Shown: positions 1 through 12,488 of the stretch, piece after piece
Layout: each line of letters opens with the position of its first letter
How positions within the stretch are numbered: the stretch's first letter is position 1
DNA from: Parietaria judaica
Taxonomy: Eukaryota > Streptophyta > Magnoliopsida > Rosales > Urticaceae
DNA: 64,000 nucleotides
NCBI GenBank assembly: GCA_954871525.1
Contig: OX940868.1
Span: 9,786,056 to 9,850,055, forward strand
Direction of reading: 5' to 3'
Made by a program: the position numbers and the translations under genes
The notes under the pieces: model-generated
The model's input: the letters and a program-made list of their open reading frames with translations, nothing else
The model's database searches: none
What the model was told of the DNA's origin: nothing

Positions 1-223
1 CCAAAACGACCATAACCCCAAGAACCTCACCGTGAGGGTTTCTCTCCACTCCACCAACCGCCGCTTGGCCGAGCTCTTCCGTCCATGCTGCATCAACATT
101 GAGCGTTAGCCCCCCATTTTCCGCCCCCTTCCAAGTGGATTTCCTCGCCACTTTGTCACCGATTCCCAATGAGCCCATGATTTTTGTCGCTTTCTTGAAG
201 CTTGTGTACCATCCCCCGTCTCT
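1..223 (-). pseudogene. RNase H-like (RVT_3) fragment at the left edge
   Basis: A reading frame stays open from a TGA at 224-226 to the window edge. It contains the segment LTLNVDAAW followed by GGVERNPHGEVLG, which resembles the first strand and catalytic Asp of the plant RNase H-like domain (RVT_3). That domain is found at the end of non-LTR retrotransposon proteins and in some plant genes. An ATG lies in frame at 178, but homologous residues appear to begin before it (WYTSFKKATKIMG). The rest of the domain lies outside the window. It could be a LINE remnant or a gene fragment; the immediately upstream stop and the AT-rich flank favour a remnant. Confidence 0.5.
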
Positions 224-717
224 TCATGGTTTATCCTAATACTTGCAAAAGATAGTTCGAACTTCGAAGAACACAAAAATGTCCTACAATCTTAAACAAT
301 TACGTAAATAATTTTCATGTGGGAGTATTTCAAAATATATATTTGTCAAACATTATTTATATATATATATATATATTTATTGTATACGTATACTTTACCT
401 TATAAAACATATTTATAATTATAATTTTGTTTGTACGTATATTTCTAAAAAATAACATTGTTTAACATTTTTATCAAATTCATACACATAAAATTCGTGT
501 AACCATGCAACGCGTGGTCCATCCACTAGTTCTTAAGAGGCAAATTATGATAAGTCTTGAGAATAAACCAACTTTTAGAATTCTCCAAATATTATGTTGT
601 TCTCTCACCGTAAGAGATGCCAAATTTCCCGTTTGGAGACACACACACACACACAAGGAAACAAGAGTATCGATGACTCGGTACAAGCTATGCGAGATAA
701 TTTATTGATTGAAGGAT
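224..717. other. intergenic, no gene seen
   Basis: AT-rich sequence with a short TA microsatellite near 355-378 and an AC microsatellite near 640-656. No coding or element structure is recognisable. Confidence 0.6.
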
Positions 718-726
718 TAATTCTAA

Positions 727-1682
727 GGGTAAACTGTGACTAAAATACCTAATGATTCATTTTTTTTAATTATATACCCAAAAAAAATTTTGGTGGCTAT
801 AATACCCAAAGTTTATTCCGTTAACGCCAAACGTTAACGGAAGCCCTCAGCCACCTGGAACACTATTATATTATGTTGTATTTAGATTGAAGTAAAGATT
901 TATATATAACATATGTACATAAAATGTAACATATATAAGATATAACATGTAACATTTAATTAGATTTAAATATATATATATATATATTATGTGCATGGAC
1001 ATATAAATTGAATAAAATCAAATTGTATTATTTAAAATAAAATAAGATTTTATTAGATTTTTTAAAATCAAATTGTTAATTTAAACAAATAATAATAATA
1101 AAGTGAATATCTATTTAATTATGTCATAGGATAATCTATATAATGTAATGTATATTTTAATATATTTTTAAAAATTAAATGAAATAAATTATCCATTTTA
1201 CATTACATATATTCACTTTAATATTTTTTTAGATATAAAATTTTATTTTAAAAATATCTAATACAATATTATTTTATTTTAAAAAATACAATTTTATTTC
1301 ATTAAATTTATATGTCTATGTACATAATTTTTTTTTTAAAATCTAATTAGATGTTACATGTTATATCTTATACATGTTAAATTTTTTGTACATATGTTAT
1401 ATAGAAATTTTTTATTTTAGCCCAAATATAACATGAGATGACAATGACTCAAGTGGTTGAGGGCTTGTGTAGAATAAGGGAAAGCGAGAGGGGTCCACGG
1501 GAGGGGAAAAATAACACGTGGCATCCACGTGGCACATGCCACGCGGGCAAAATAACAAAGATTTAGTGGTTGGTAAGTTTAGCGTTAACAGAATAAACTT
1601 TGGGTATTATAGCCACCAAAATAAAACTTTGGGTATACAATTAAAAAAATGAAACATTGAGTATTTTAACCACAGTTTACCC
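727..1682. mobile_element. foldback (long palindrome) element, 956 bp, 9-bp TSD
   Basis: The ends are inverted copies: GGGTAAACTGTG at 727 and CACAGTTTACCC ending at 1682. The identity continues inward (TTTGGGTATTATAGCC-type segments, GTTAACGG) to an AT-rich centre, so each half folds on the other. The 9-bp direct repeat TAATTCTAA lies exactly outside both ends (718-726 and 1683-1691). Nine-base duplications and long terminal inverted repeats are the usual signature of Mutator-like elements. No transposase is encoded, so this is a non-autonomous element. The right arm carries about 140 bp (near 1435-1575) without a partner in the left arm. Confidence 0.85.
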
Positions 1683-1691
1683 TAATTCTAA

Positions 1692-3084
1692 TTACTCTTG
1701 AAATATCGCAAACTTGAGGATTAGATGCATTGAATTGCAAAATCACTTGTCATTTTGAAGAGCTTTAACTTACGAGGTAATCATATCATGTAATCCAGTT
1801 TTGAAAAAAAAAATCCGGAAATGCTCAAGGCGCTAGAGTCTCTTTGTTATCCCATTTGTGTTTTTAGTGATTGATTGTTGACAATCATTAGGCGGCATGA
1901 AGTGATTGACGGGAAAAAACCAGTACAACAAGGACTCCCATGAATTATATCTTGAGTATAATTTATCACGTACAGATTTTATATGAAAGTCATAGCGAAA
2001 ATCTCTGTGGAGTGGGCTCAATGTATAGGCGGAACTACATGTACACGTATACACGCTCACTTAAAAAAAAAAGTTATTCAGGATTGATTCAACTTCTTTT
2101 ATAACCTCCTCTCATCTTGACTCGAAGAATCTATTATACTATTCTTCTAAAAGTAAAATAATCTATTTATAAGTCTATATATTTGCTTTAACATAGTTGT
2201 TTATGATTGTGTTATTTATGAATTTGAAAAATAATCAGTCGAAATATACTTTGCGTTTCGCCTTAAGTGAAAATTTGGCTACGCTACTACAATGCACCTA
2301 GTAAACGGGACAACATACATAAAACTCTTTGCGTGTCGGGGTTCCGCCTCTGCCAATATTTCAAGCGTTAAAAATCGTCAATCGCCCTCACGTCGCATTG
2401 GCTCGGCGAGACAGAAAAAACGAGCCAACAAATCCTTTTGTTGAAGTTGTATCTCTTTCTCAAGCTTCAACTTGCAAAAGTTTTTAAATTTCATAAGATA
2501 GAGGAGGGAGAGGAATTCAAATTAAAATTTCGTTAACCTCCTCAGTCCAAGAGCCAAGCCCGTGAGTACCATTCTGTCTCTTACAAAACACAATGAGTGG
2601 GGCTATTTACGTCATTCGTTTACTTTTTTTAGTTTTATTTTGTCAAATAAATTATGGATATATATCTTTCAAATAAATTAGTCTACTTAAATTTTATTAG
2701 AAAACTCGAATGTGGCAGGCGGAGGCCGGACCAAGCTACACACGTACTCTCAAAATGGAAATTAATTTCTTTTACATATTCTTATTTAAGAAATAAATTT
2801 TCGTTATAAAAAAATTACACGGATATATATTTATATATAGAAAGATTTAGTAACATATACATGTACATAACTACATAATATAATACTGTTTAAAGTGCCA
2901 AGTTAGCATACTTGTAACTTGTAAGAATTAATACATATACTATTATATAGATCTCACTGCAGCAACATGGAGGATAAATTCAAAGGACTTATAAAAACTA
3001 TAAAAATGTTTATACAAATTATATAACACTAATCGCCTCCGCTAATAAGGTAAAACACTATTAGACTATTAGAGTATTAGTATA
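1692..3084. other. intergenic, no gene seen
   Basis: AT-rich DNA without a supportable reading frame. A moderately GC-richer patch near 2320-2600 may be an old repeat, but no termini could be found. Confidence 0.5.
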
Positions 3085-3089
3085 TAGTA

Positions 3090-3731
3090 TGTTGGAAACC
3101 CCTTTAAAGTTGAAAATGTCGGGACTTGAATCACGCATATGATGCGCTTTCCTAATAGTATTTCGAACACTCTTAAACGTCTTAGAGTCTTGCGTGCAAG
3201 AATATCCAGGATAAGACAAGCTTTTATGAACAAAGTGACAAAGACGATGAACACTTTGAACAAAAAGCAAGAACACGATCTGGATAAAGAAGAGAGAGTT
3301 TGAGAGTAGGATTTGTATATCAATATATGTGTGTATGTATTGTGAGTCAATACTAAGTATTTATAGATCTCAATAACGGTTCCAACTGGAAGATACGTAG
3401 CGATCCTTCGGTTTATCAGTTATTGGTTCAAACTCCAACGGCAAGTAATTGTCCTCAACGACTAGAAACTGTCAACCGTTGCTTATCGACTTCGATGAAG
3501 TTCATACTCGATGAAGTTCCTCGTCAACCTCGTCGAGATATCTTCGATGAAGTTCGTTCATCGCACTCGACGAGACATCTTCGAGGAAGTTCGCCGCACT
3601 CGACGAAATGCCTCGAAGAGACGTTCATTGCACTTCATCCTCCTCGATGAAGTTCTTCGATAAGATTACTGATTCCACACTCTCTCTTCATAATCTTTAT
3701 TAGAACATTATTGGAAGCACAAATTCCGACA
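3090..3731 (-). mobile_element. solo LTR, 642 bp, 5-bp TSD
   Basis: The segment starts TGTTGGAA and ends TTCCGACA, the inverted TG..CA termini of an LTR. It is flanked by perfect 5-bp repeats TAGTA (3085-3089 and 3732-3736). No internal retrotransposon sequence adjoins it, so it is a solo LTR left by recombination between two LTRs. A TATA-like CTATAAATA on the minus strand near 3357-3367 suggests transcription on that strand. The presumed U3 part (about 3490-3660) has degenerate repeats of CTCGATGAAGTTC. Confidence 0.85.
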
Positions 3732-3910
3732 TAGTAACTATAATATTATAAACTATTTATGACATTACTACCATTAAATCTCGTAAAGAGAGACAAACGA
3801 AAGACTAGCTAATGTAATTTATCGTATTGTTCATATTAAGAACTTTAAAAACTATGACACTACCAATAACGTAATCTAAAATAAATCCTTATATCGTAAA
3901 TATTCACAAG

Positions 3911-4118
3911 TGTTACAAAGTAAAGAATAAGAGAGCTTGAGAAAGAGGAAAAGAGAGAATGTTATTGCTTGAGTTTGTTACAATGAACCTCATATGCCTC
4001 TATATATAGGGTTTGAGAGATGTGGAAATAGGAAATACAATAAATGTGAATATTACATAGTAATGACATAGTTGACTACCACAATATTGACATCCACCAA
4101 ATCCCTTGATTTATAACA
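3911..4118 (-). repeat. Copia 1 3' LTR
   Basis: It runs from TGTTACAAAG to GATTTATAACA on the plus strand and is the downstream LTR in the element's own direction. It differs from its partner by three substitutions. Confidence 0.95.
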
Positions 4119-4128
4119 CTCCCCCTTG
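4119..4128 (-). other. Copia 1 polypurine tract
   Basis: On the minus strand CAAGGGGGAG lies directly before the 3' LTR. This is the expected site and composition of the plus-strand DNA primer. Confidence 0.85.
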
Positions 4129-4264
4129 GATGTCAATGTCATCGTAATCCGCATAATTGAGTTTCAGCTGCCTCGTTAAAACCTTTCCAGGAAAACCCAA
4201 TGCGGGATAAAACCTTGGTAAAGGAAAAAGAGTACAACGCGTGTTACTCCCCCTGATGACAACA

Positions 4265-7200
4265 TCACTTAACTTCTCGGAGTCTTCGCATTCCAATCCT
4301 GTGGACTAGCTTCTCAAATGTGGAAGTAGGTAAGGCCTTTGTGAACAAGTCCGCTAGTTTGTCGGTCGATCGAATCTATTGAACATCAATATCACCGTTT
4401 TGTTGAAGATCGTGTGTGTAGAACAACTTCGGAGTGATATGCTTCGTCCGGTCTCCTTTGATGTATCCCTGCTTCAATTGATCAATGCATGCAGTGTTGT
4501 CCTCGTACATTAATGCGGCGTCTCCTTTGTTGAAGGTAATCCACATGTCTCTTGGATGTGTTGAGTGACTGATCGAAGCCAAACACATTCTCGACTTGCT
4601 TCATGGATCGCTATGATCTCTGAATGATTTGATGAAGTGGCAGTAATCGTCTGTTTTGTAGAGCGCCATGAAATCGCAGTACCACCACTGGTGAACAAAT
4701 AGCCTGTCTGAGATCTACCTTTGTGTGGATCAGATAAATATCCTGCATCTGCATAACCAATTAACTGATGACCAGAATTGTTAGCATAAAATAAACCTTT
4801 ATCTATAGATCCTTGAAGATATCGAAATATATGTTTAACCCCATTCCAATGTCTACGTGTTGGTGACGAACTAAACCTTGCCAATAAACTTACTGAAAAA
4901 GAAATATCTGGTCTTGTATTGTTAGCAAGATATATCAGTGCTCCAATTGCACTTAAGTATGGTACTTCAGGACCAAGAATTTCATCTTCATTTTCATGAG
5001 GTCGAAATGGATCTTTCTTAGGATCAAGCGATCTTACAACCATTGGGGTACTCAAAGGATGGGCTTTGTCCATATAAAATTTCTTCCATACTTTCTCGGT
5101 GTAAGTTGACTGATGAATAAATATTCCATTGTTCAAGTGTTCAATTTGAAGTCCAAGACAAAACTTCGTTTTCCCGAGATCTTTCATCTCAAATTCTTTC
5201 TTCAAATAATTTGATGTTTCCATAATCTCTTTAAGAGATCCGATGATATTTAAGTCATCTACATATACGGCAATTATGATAAATTTCGATCCAAATCTTT
5301 TAATGAAGACACATGGACAAATTCGATCATTTTGATACCCATCTTTTAAAAGATATTGACTAAGACGATTATACCACATTCGCCCTGATTGCTTTAATCC
5401 ATATAAAGACCACATATCTTGAGAGTGTCTATATTTTCTTCAGGCACTTTTAATCCTTCGGGGATTTTCATGTAAATTTCATTATCTAAGGAGCCATATA
5501 AGTATGCTGTAACAACATCCATTAGATGCATATCCAAACTTTGGTGAACTGCCAAACTCATAAGGTACCGTAAGGTAATCGAATCTACCACAGGGGAATA
5601 CGTTTCCATAAAGTCAATGCCAGGTCTTTGGGAAAAACCTTGTGCGACAAGACGTGCCTTGTATCTCACTACTTCATTATTTTCATTTCGTTTTCGCACA
5701 AAAACCCATTTGTATCCCACTGGCTTTACACCAGAAGGTGTTTTACCTATAGGTCCAAAAACTTCACGTTTGGAAAGTGAATCCAATTCCACTCCAATTG
5801 CCTCTTTCCATTTCATCCAATCTTGTCTTTGTTTGCATTCTTTGACAGATCTTGGCTCCATTTCATCATTTAGAGTAGTTATCTCTACTGCAATATTGTA
5901 CGCAAAAGCATTGTCCACGATAATATTTTTACGGTCCCATATTTTTCCCGATGTGGTAAAGCTGATCGATATTTCACCATTTTCAACATTTCCGGGTACC
6001 TTATCCTCTATTGGGATTTCTTCCGTTATCACGCCTTCGGTTCTTTACTCGTCTCTATATTTTGGCTGTTTTGATCAAATGCTCCTTTTCTTTTTTCTAG
6101 GATTCTTATCCTTGGAACCGATTGGTCTGCCACGCTTTAATTGTGGTTTACTATTATTTGCAATACTGTGTTCTTTTGGAACTTCAATTCGTATAGGAGC
6201 ATTTGCCGCTGGTATATAAGACTTTGTAACTCGTTTGGGATCAGTAAATGCATCTGGTAATTGGTTGGCAATATTTTGCAAATGAATGATCTTTTGAACT
6301 TCAAGTTCACATTGCTTTGTCGGAGGATTTAAATGTGTTAATGACGAGTTATTCCATACTATATTGTTTACCAGCTTTTTACTTTCTCCCCCCAATGTTG
6401 GAAACATTGCTTCATCAAAATGACAATCAGCGAATCTTGCTGTAAATAAATCTCCTGTCATTGGTTCCAGATATTTAATTATAGAAGCTGAATTAAACCC
6501 AACATATATTCCCAATCTTCTTTGAGGTCCCATTTTAGTACGTTGCGGTGGAGCAATTGGGACATAAACTGTACATCCAAATATTTTAAGATGGGAAATA
6601 TTAGGCTCCTGGCCCATAGTCAACTGAAATGGGGAGAATTTGTTACAAGATATTGGCCTGATGCGTACAAGTGTTGCTGCATGTAAAATAGCATGTCCCC
6701 ATGCTGAAACGGGAAGTTTTGTTCTCATAAGTAATGGTCTAGCGATCAACTGAAGGCGTTTTATGAATGATTCCGCTAAACCATTTTGCGTATGTACGTG
6801 AGCAACTGGCTCCTCAACTGTAATTCCAATAGCCATACAATAATTTATAAATGATTGAGACCTGAAGTCACCAGCATTATCAAGTCATATTGTCTTAATT
6901 GCATAATCTGGGAAATGTGCTCTCAATTTTATGATTTGAGCAAGTAGTCTTGAAAATGCCAGATTTCGAGTTGACAATAAACATACATGTGACCATCTGC
7001 TTGATGCATCAATTAAAATCATAAAGTATCTAAATGGTCCACATGGTGGGTGAATGGGCTCACATATATCTCCTTGTATACGTTCCAAGAATAAAGGTGA
7101 TTCAGTCACAACTTTAACTGGTGATGGTCTAGTAATCAATTTTCCTTGAGAACAAGCAGCACATGAGAATTCTTTAAATTGAAGAATCTCTTTTGTTTTT

Positions 7201-7760
7201 AATGAATGCCCAAATGAGTTTTCAATTATTTTTCGCATCATACTTGAACCGGGGTGGCCTAACCGGTCATGCCATATGTAAAAAGGGTTTGGGTTTTTTG
7301 ACTCTTTATTCGTAACAATATTAGTCTCAAATGTGCTTATGTGTGAGTAATATAAGCCAGAAGAAAAAGAGGGTAGTTTTTCCAATATGCGTTTCGCTCC
7401 CTCTACAATACTTGTAATGCATAAGTATTCGATATCATCCGTATTTACTGTCTCAACATGATATCCATTTTTACGGATGTCTTTAAAGCTCACTAAATTT
7501 CTTGGAGACTTACTGAAGAAAAGTGCATTTTCTATAACAAGTTTTGTTCCTCTTTGTAAAATAATATTGGCTTTCCCAAAACCTTCAATCAAATTTGCAC
7601 AGCCAGATATTGTATTAACACTGCCATTCTTCATAGTTAGGGAGACAAAATATTTTCGATCTTGTAGAATTGTATGTGTTGTAGCGCAATCTATGAGGCA
7701 TATATCGTGACTTTTTGACTTGGATCCAAGTGATTTCTGGGGAAAATCCATATTCTTCAT
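4265..7760 (-). pseudogene. pol: Copia 1 pol (protease, integrase, RT, RNase H), broken
   Basis: The first frame (7760-6885) starts with MKNMDFPQ, has the aspartic-protease-like segment DCATTHTI, the zinc-binding pre-integrase segment (HDRLGHP..CAACSQGK) and the start of the integrase core. A TGA at 6885-6887 interrupts it at what is probably an Arg codon. Integrase continues in the same frame to 6075, with further stops at 6075-6077 (TGA) and 6045-6047 (TAA). Reverse transcriptase follows (6032-5394), shifts frame near 5415, and continues with the catalytic YVDD at 5254-5265. RNase H follows, with another frameshift near 4560-4590 and a TAG at 4376-4378 that probably replaces a Gln codon. 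The natural terminator is the TGA at 4265-4267. Gag lies upstream in a different frame. Confidence 0.9.
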
Positions 7761-7918
7761 TGAAAAATAAAAAAAGAAAAATTACATCAATAACTGAGAT
7801 AAAATAAAGACTAATGTCTGATATTGCAAAAAGGGAGCAGAAATAAAAAAAATTGATAACAAATACACTGAATAAAAGAAAAACAATAAAAATGATGATT
7901 CCCCCGCAAATTGGAACT

Positions 7919-8981
7919 TCAAATATTCTCTTCGTGGAAATCAGATGCGTCCAAGTGTCCATCTCCATTCTTGCCTCCTATCTCCAAAATGTTTTCAAGA
8001 TCACCGAAAAAATCCTCATTGGATCCAATGTTTCCTTCAACATGATTGGCTTCAATATTTTCAGTGGCGAGAGTCATGTTGGTGTCCACATTTTTATCTT
8101 TATTTTTCATTGAAGCTTGATATAACTCAACAAGATGTTTCGGAGTGCGGCATGTACGCGCAAAATGTCCTTTCGCTCCACAACGATGACAAACAATGAC
8201 CATATGCATTGGAGGATTCGCAGCACTGTTTTCTTTCGCTTGCTTATTATTGTTCCATTTATTAGAATGAGAAAAACTCTTATTATAAGGACCTCGGAAA
8301 TTATGGTGGCCTCGACCACGGCCGCCACTACGCCCACGGCCATAAATTTGTCCCCTTTCATATTTCCCATGATTTGCCCAATTCACTTCAGGTGACGGGG
8401 CGGAGCCAGTTGGCCGAGCCTCGTGATTTTTCAAAAGCAGCTCATTGTTTTGCTCAGCCACAAGAAGGCATGAAATTAATTCAGAATACTTTTTAAAGCC
8501 TTTTTCACGGTATTGTTGCTGCAAAAGTACATTTGTTGCATGAAAGGTCGAAAAAGTTTTTTTCAAGCATATCATCATCCGTGATTCTTTCACCACACAT
8601 TTTCAATTCTGAAACGATCTTAAAGACCGCCGAGTTATAATCACTCACACTTTTAAAGTCTTGCAATCTCAAATGAATCCAATCATATCTAGCTTTCGGT
8701 AGCATAACGGTTTTCAAGTGATCAAACCTGTCTTTCATATTGATCCATAATTCTTGAGGATCTTTCACGGTTAAATATTCTGCTTTTAAGCTTTCATGGA
8801 GGTGATGGCGTAGAAAAATCATGGCCTTGGCCTTATCTTGGATTGATGCCTCATTTCCCTCTTTTATTGTATCTCCAAGCCCTTTAGCATCCAAATGGAT
8901 CTCCGCATCTAGTTTCCATGAGGGATAATTCTTTCCCGAGATGTCGAGGGCCACAAACTCGAGTTTCGCAATATTTGCCAT
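7919..8981 (-). pseudogene. gag: Copia 1 gag, one frameshift
   Basis: The start chosen is MANIAKLEF at 8981, which matches plant Copia Gag proteins better than the ATG five codons upstream. The N-terminal part has the usual Gag segments (KNYPSWKLDAEIHL, QELWINMKDRF). Near 8555 an extra A in a run of A shifts the frame, and the second half continues in the overlapping frame to 7919. That half contains an Arg/Gly-rich stretch and the zinc knuckle CHRCGAKGHFARTC (CX2CX4HX4C). About 160 bp of AT-rich sequence separates the Gag stop from the protease start, in a different frame. Confidence 0.88.
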
Positions 8982-8996
8982 AACTAAGTGACACAA

Positions 8997-9804
8997 AAAC
9001 GTATATTAAAATGAATACATAGATCATTAAGCAATGAGAAAAAAAATGCGTCGATTGAGAAAAAGAAATACATTATACATATAAGTATAAGTATGGGACA
9101 ATCTGTATGCACAATTATGGCAGAATATAAAGCACTCAATATCAATTCAATGAATATATGTTATATGAAATAAGGTAATTAATAATATATCATTCGTGTA
9201 TATATAAGGAGATTATATATATATATATACATAATTATACATATATAGTAAAAAGAATTTCAAAAACTTGACGAATGTATCTATAAACATATGAATAACT
9301 ATATATATATAGTATTTGATCGTAATTAAAAAAAATTGTCGCAAACAGTTAAATAGCTAATGGAACATTTTGATGTATAATAATAATTTATTTGTAATCA
9401 GAACATAAAAATATATACAAGGATAAGATACTTCACATATATAATATATATATATATAATCATTGTGATACAAATATATATTAAAATAAGATATGTATCT
9501 TAATTCGTAAACTATCATATATAGATATAGTTGTTTTCAAAAAAAATCTTGATGCACTATATATTATATAGAAACGATATATATAAAATATATAATGGGG
9601 ATGATTACAACAATAGCTATAATGCACAGCGAATAACAAAAATTATGAAGAGCAGATTGTAAGCCCTGGTAAAAATAATCGATTACAAAGAAATAGAAAG
9701 TTACTAGGCATAAGGGTGTGGATTATATAATTTCCACTACACATTTGCCATCATCGTAGCAATAGAAAAATAAGTATAACAAAAGGATTAATACCTCGAT
9801 CGAT
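8997..9804 (-). other. Copia 1 5' untranslated leader
   Basis: About 800 bp of very AT-rich sequence lies between the primer site and Gag. No coding frame is evident. Confidence 0.7.
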
Positions 9805-9822
9805 AAGAGCGTGCTGATAACG
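9805..9822 (-). other. Copia 1 primer-binding site
   Basis: On the minus strand CGTTATCAGCACGCTC directly follows the 5' LTR. It does not match the 3' end of initiator tRNA-Met (TGGTATCAGAGC). The plus-strand complement GTGCTGATAACG resembles the anticodon-arm region of tRNA-Ile, so an internal tRNA fragment may be the primer. The location is firm; the tRNA identity is an inference from memory. Confidence 0.6.
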
Positions 9823-10030
9823 TGTTACAAAGTAAAGAATAAGAGAGCTTGAGAAAGAGGGAAAGAGAGAATGTTATTGCTTGAGTGTGTTACAATGAAC
9901 CTCATATGCCTCTATATATAGGGCTTGAGAGATGTGGAAATAGGAAATACAATAAATGTGAATATTACATAGTAATGACATAGTTGACTACCACAATATT
10001 GACATCCACCAAATCCCTTGATTTATAACA
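9823..10030 (-). repeat. Copia 1 5' LTR
   Basis: The 208-bp LTR runs from TGTTACAAAG to GATTTATAACA. On the minus strand it carries a short promoter-like AT-rich stretch near 9912-9920 and is upstream of Gag. Confidence 0.95.
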
Positions 10031-11386
10031 ACAAAGAATATTTGTGGTAGTACTAATACGGTAATACCTATATAGTATTTCAATTTATAAAAATATAATT
10101 TATATTTTCAATCTCTTTTATCAGCGAAAACTCTCATAGCTGTAAAATTGATAATAAACAACACCAAATTCTCGCCTGTTAGTCAAAAACATGTTATAAA
10201 ATGCTATAGATGTTATCCCTATATTTTAAAAACTAACAAAAATATAGATATAATTAATGGTAGAGTGTTGATAAAAAAATATAATTAATTTTTTCAAAAT
10301 TTTATTACTAAAAAGATTAAAAAAAATATTATTTTCTTTTTATAATATTAAGGTAATTTTTGGAAGCGTTTTGTATTTTTATTTTGTGTTTGTATTTTTT
10401 ATTTTTTAAAATAACTTTATAAAAATATTTTAAGAATGTGACTGATTACTATTTTGTTACACTGTCTTTTGAAAATAAAAAATAAAACAGTGTTTGGTTA
10501 AGTTTTTGTTAAATTAATTTTAAAAAATAAATATAATTATTTGAATTTAATAAATTACATGTAAATAAGTAAAAACTTTAGTCCATACAAAGTTATTTAA
10601 TAATCAAATAGTTATTTTAAGTAATTGTACTGTACAGTAAAAGACTAATACAAGAAAAATCTAATCAATGTACAATATGATATTCAAAAGAACTACAACA
10701 ACATAGACAAAAGGTTCTGTCGATGATTTTTCATTTACATCTTGTGTTTAAGACATGTAAAAAAAAAGTTAACTAAACAATGCAGTTTGTGAAGTTTTCT
10801 ATTGACTAATTGCTTAAGATCTAAGGGAGAACCAACCGAGTCAAAATTATATATAACCTAAGTACGCCATTAGAAAATAAATTCAATCTAACCTAAGTAA
10901 AAACCTCTCTGTACAATAATTTATATTATAATATATATGTATATATATATATATATCACATTCCATAATTAAATGAGAAAGAAAAAAAAAGATAGTATAT
11001 GATAAATCAAGAAGAAAAAGGCACTAAAAATACTATTAGAAAAATAAAGTTCAATTGAAGAGAAAGAGTATTTATTGAGGTGGGAGTCCAATAAAGAAAA
11101 TAAAAACATAAAAAAAATGTAAAGTTAACAAAATAAAAAATTATTTTGAAAAATTATTTTGTGGAAAAATATAACCAGTCATGTTTTTTTAAAAAATATA
11201 CTAAGTATTTTTTTCTTAAAAGCTAAAAACGTTTCCCAAAATGCTGCCCAATCATGTTTTGGAATTTTTTTTTTATAACACCATTCATGATATTAAATTA
11301 TTAATAGTTTTGGTTACTTTCTACTTTATGAAAAATGATGGGTTGTAACCGGTCGGTTAACCTGATTATTTTTACTATTTGGTATA
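10031..11386. other. AT-rich intergenic, possible old MITE
   Basis: No gene is supportable. Imperfect inverted segments near 10358 (TTTTTGGAAGCGTTTT) and 11244 (AAAACGTTTCCCAAAAT) could be the ends of an 0.9-kb element, but no target duplication was found. Confidence 0.35.
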
Positions 11387-12488
11387 TGTTATGGGTGTTT
11401 TCAGAATTAATAAAAAACAATAACGGCCCATAATCGATCCCCAGAAGCCCATATCACAAAATCGAGAGGCCCGACGTGGCCCCACGTAACCCCGCGTGGC
11501 CCAACGTAGCCCAGCATGGCCACGCAAGCAACGCAGGCCACACAAAGTAATAAATAATAGGCACGCAGGCCACACAAGCAACGCAGGCCACGCAAGCAAC
11601 GCAACGTAATATTTAATTACTTTAAGGCTTCTTGCAAGTAATTATTAATTATTTAGATCCCTGGACCCTCCTATAAATAGAAGCTCATTTTGAACAAACG
11701 GTGACTTTGATTAAAACGCTCTATATAGCGATAAACACAATTTTCTCTCTTTTATAAGTATTCGGTAGAATTCTCCGACTAAGTACGGAACCGGTTCTCA
11801 TCGATCGCCGACCTATATCCCGAGTCCTATGAATTTGCGGTAACGGGTCGGAGAACCTGATCACGGTCTGACATTTAGCGGAGGATCCGATCGTCGACCT
11901 GCCATACGGAGGTTCTGGTTCTCAGCGGTCACGACCTATATCCCGAGTCTTAGGACTTTGTGGTAATGGGTCGCAGGACCCAGTCCCAGTCCGACGGTTA
12001 GTTGAGGGCCCGTAAACCAGATTCCAGCCTCAGGGCCAGAGAGAACACGCCGGAGGAAGGTCCAAACGCCGTCCGACTCCCGCCGAACACACCGGAGGAA
12101 AGTCCAAACTCCGTCCGACTCCCGCCTCGACCATCGGCCACCAGCTCACTAGGGGAATCGCCGACTCGCCAGAGGAAAGTCTTAGCGCCGTCCGACTCCC
12201 GTCTCGGCCATCGCCACCAGGATCGCTCATGCCAGCTCAGGAACAGCTCCATCAACACCTGCCATGAAATACGAGATGACCTGATCCCACTTGGCTACAA
12301 GTTGGTACGTAGGCAGCTTCATCACACTCAACAAGGTGCGGCATCACCATCACCATCACATCACCATCATCTCCACAATTCAAGAAGTCCAAGCCACAAG
12401 CCCAGGAGAAAGTCAACAAACGACGAGGGGCCCGGCCCAATCCGCACAAGTGGGCCGCAACAGTGTTGATCTAATTCCGGCATCAACA
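11387..12488 (+). mobile_element. LTR-like repeat with internal tandem repeats
   Basis: The segment begins TGTTATGGG and ends CATCAACA. It has a TATA box (CTATAAATAG, near 11671) and the ACGAGATGACCTGATCCC..GTACGTAGGCAGC block (12270-12317) that recurs in other LTR-like segments of the window. Two diverged copies of a block containing CGACCTATATCCCGAGTC lie at about 11807 and 11932. Three copies of a block ending CCGTCCGACTCCCG lie between 12048 and 12202. No clean target duplication was found, so the exact ends are uncertain. Short open frames here appear fortuitous. Confidence 0.5.

Larger units (their letters stand above)
3911..10030 (-). mobile_element. Copia 1: complete but broken Ty1/copia retrotransposon, 6120 bp
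   Basis: Two 208-bp LTRs (3911-4118 and 9823-10030) enclose gag, protease, integrase, reverse transcriptase and RNase H in that order on the minus strand. Integrase before reverse transcriptase is the defining order of Ty1/copia. The LTRs differ at only 3 of 208 positions, so insertion is recent. The flanks ACAAG and ACAAA form an imperfect 5-bp target duplication. A polypurine tract and a primer site abut the LTRs. Several frameshifts and in-frame stops make the copy non-autonomous. Confidence 0.95.

Noticed and set aside
3090..3731. Possible endogenous pararetrovirus fragment
   Set aside because: Perfect TAGTA duplication and inverted TG..CA ends identify a solo LTR; no viral coding domain is nearby.
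5617..6219. 200-codon open frame on the plus strand
   Set aside because: It is antisense to the Copia 1 integrase-RT coding region and has no domain of its own.
9790..9830. tRNA gene next to Copia 1
   Set aside because: Only a short tRNA-like stretch is present at the primer site; no cloverleaf can be formed.
10358..11244. Possible 0.9-kb MITE
   Set aside because: Weak inverted ends and no target duplication; kept only as a note in the spacer entry.
12338..12372. CATCACCATCACCATCAC run resembling a histidine-tag sequence, suggesting vector contamination
   Set aside because: It is an imperfect CAC/CAT microsatellite inside an LTR-like repeat, with no vector sequence on either side.
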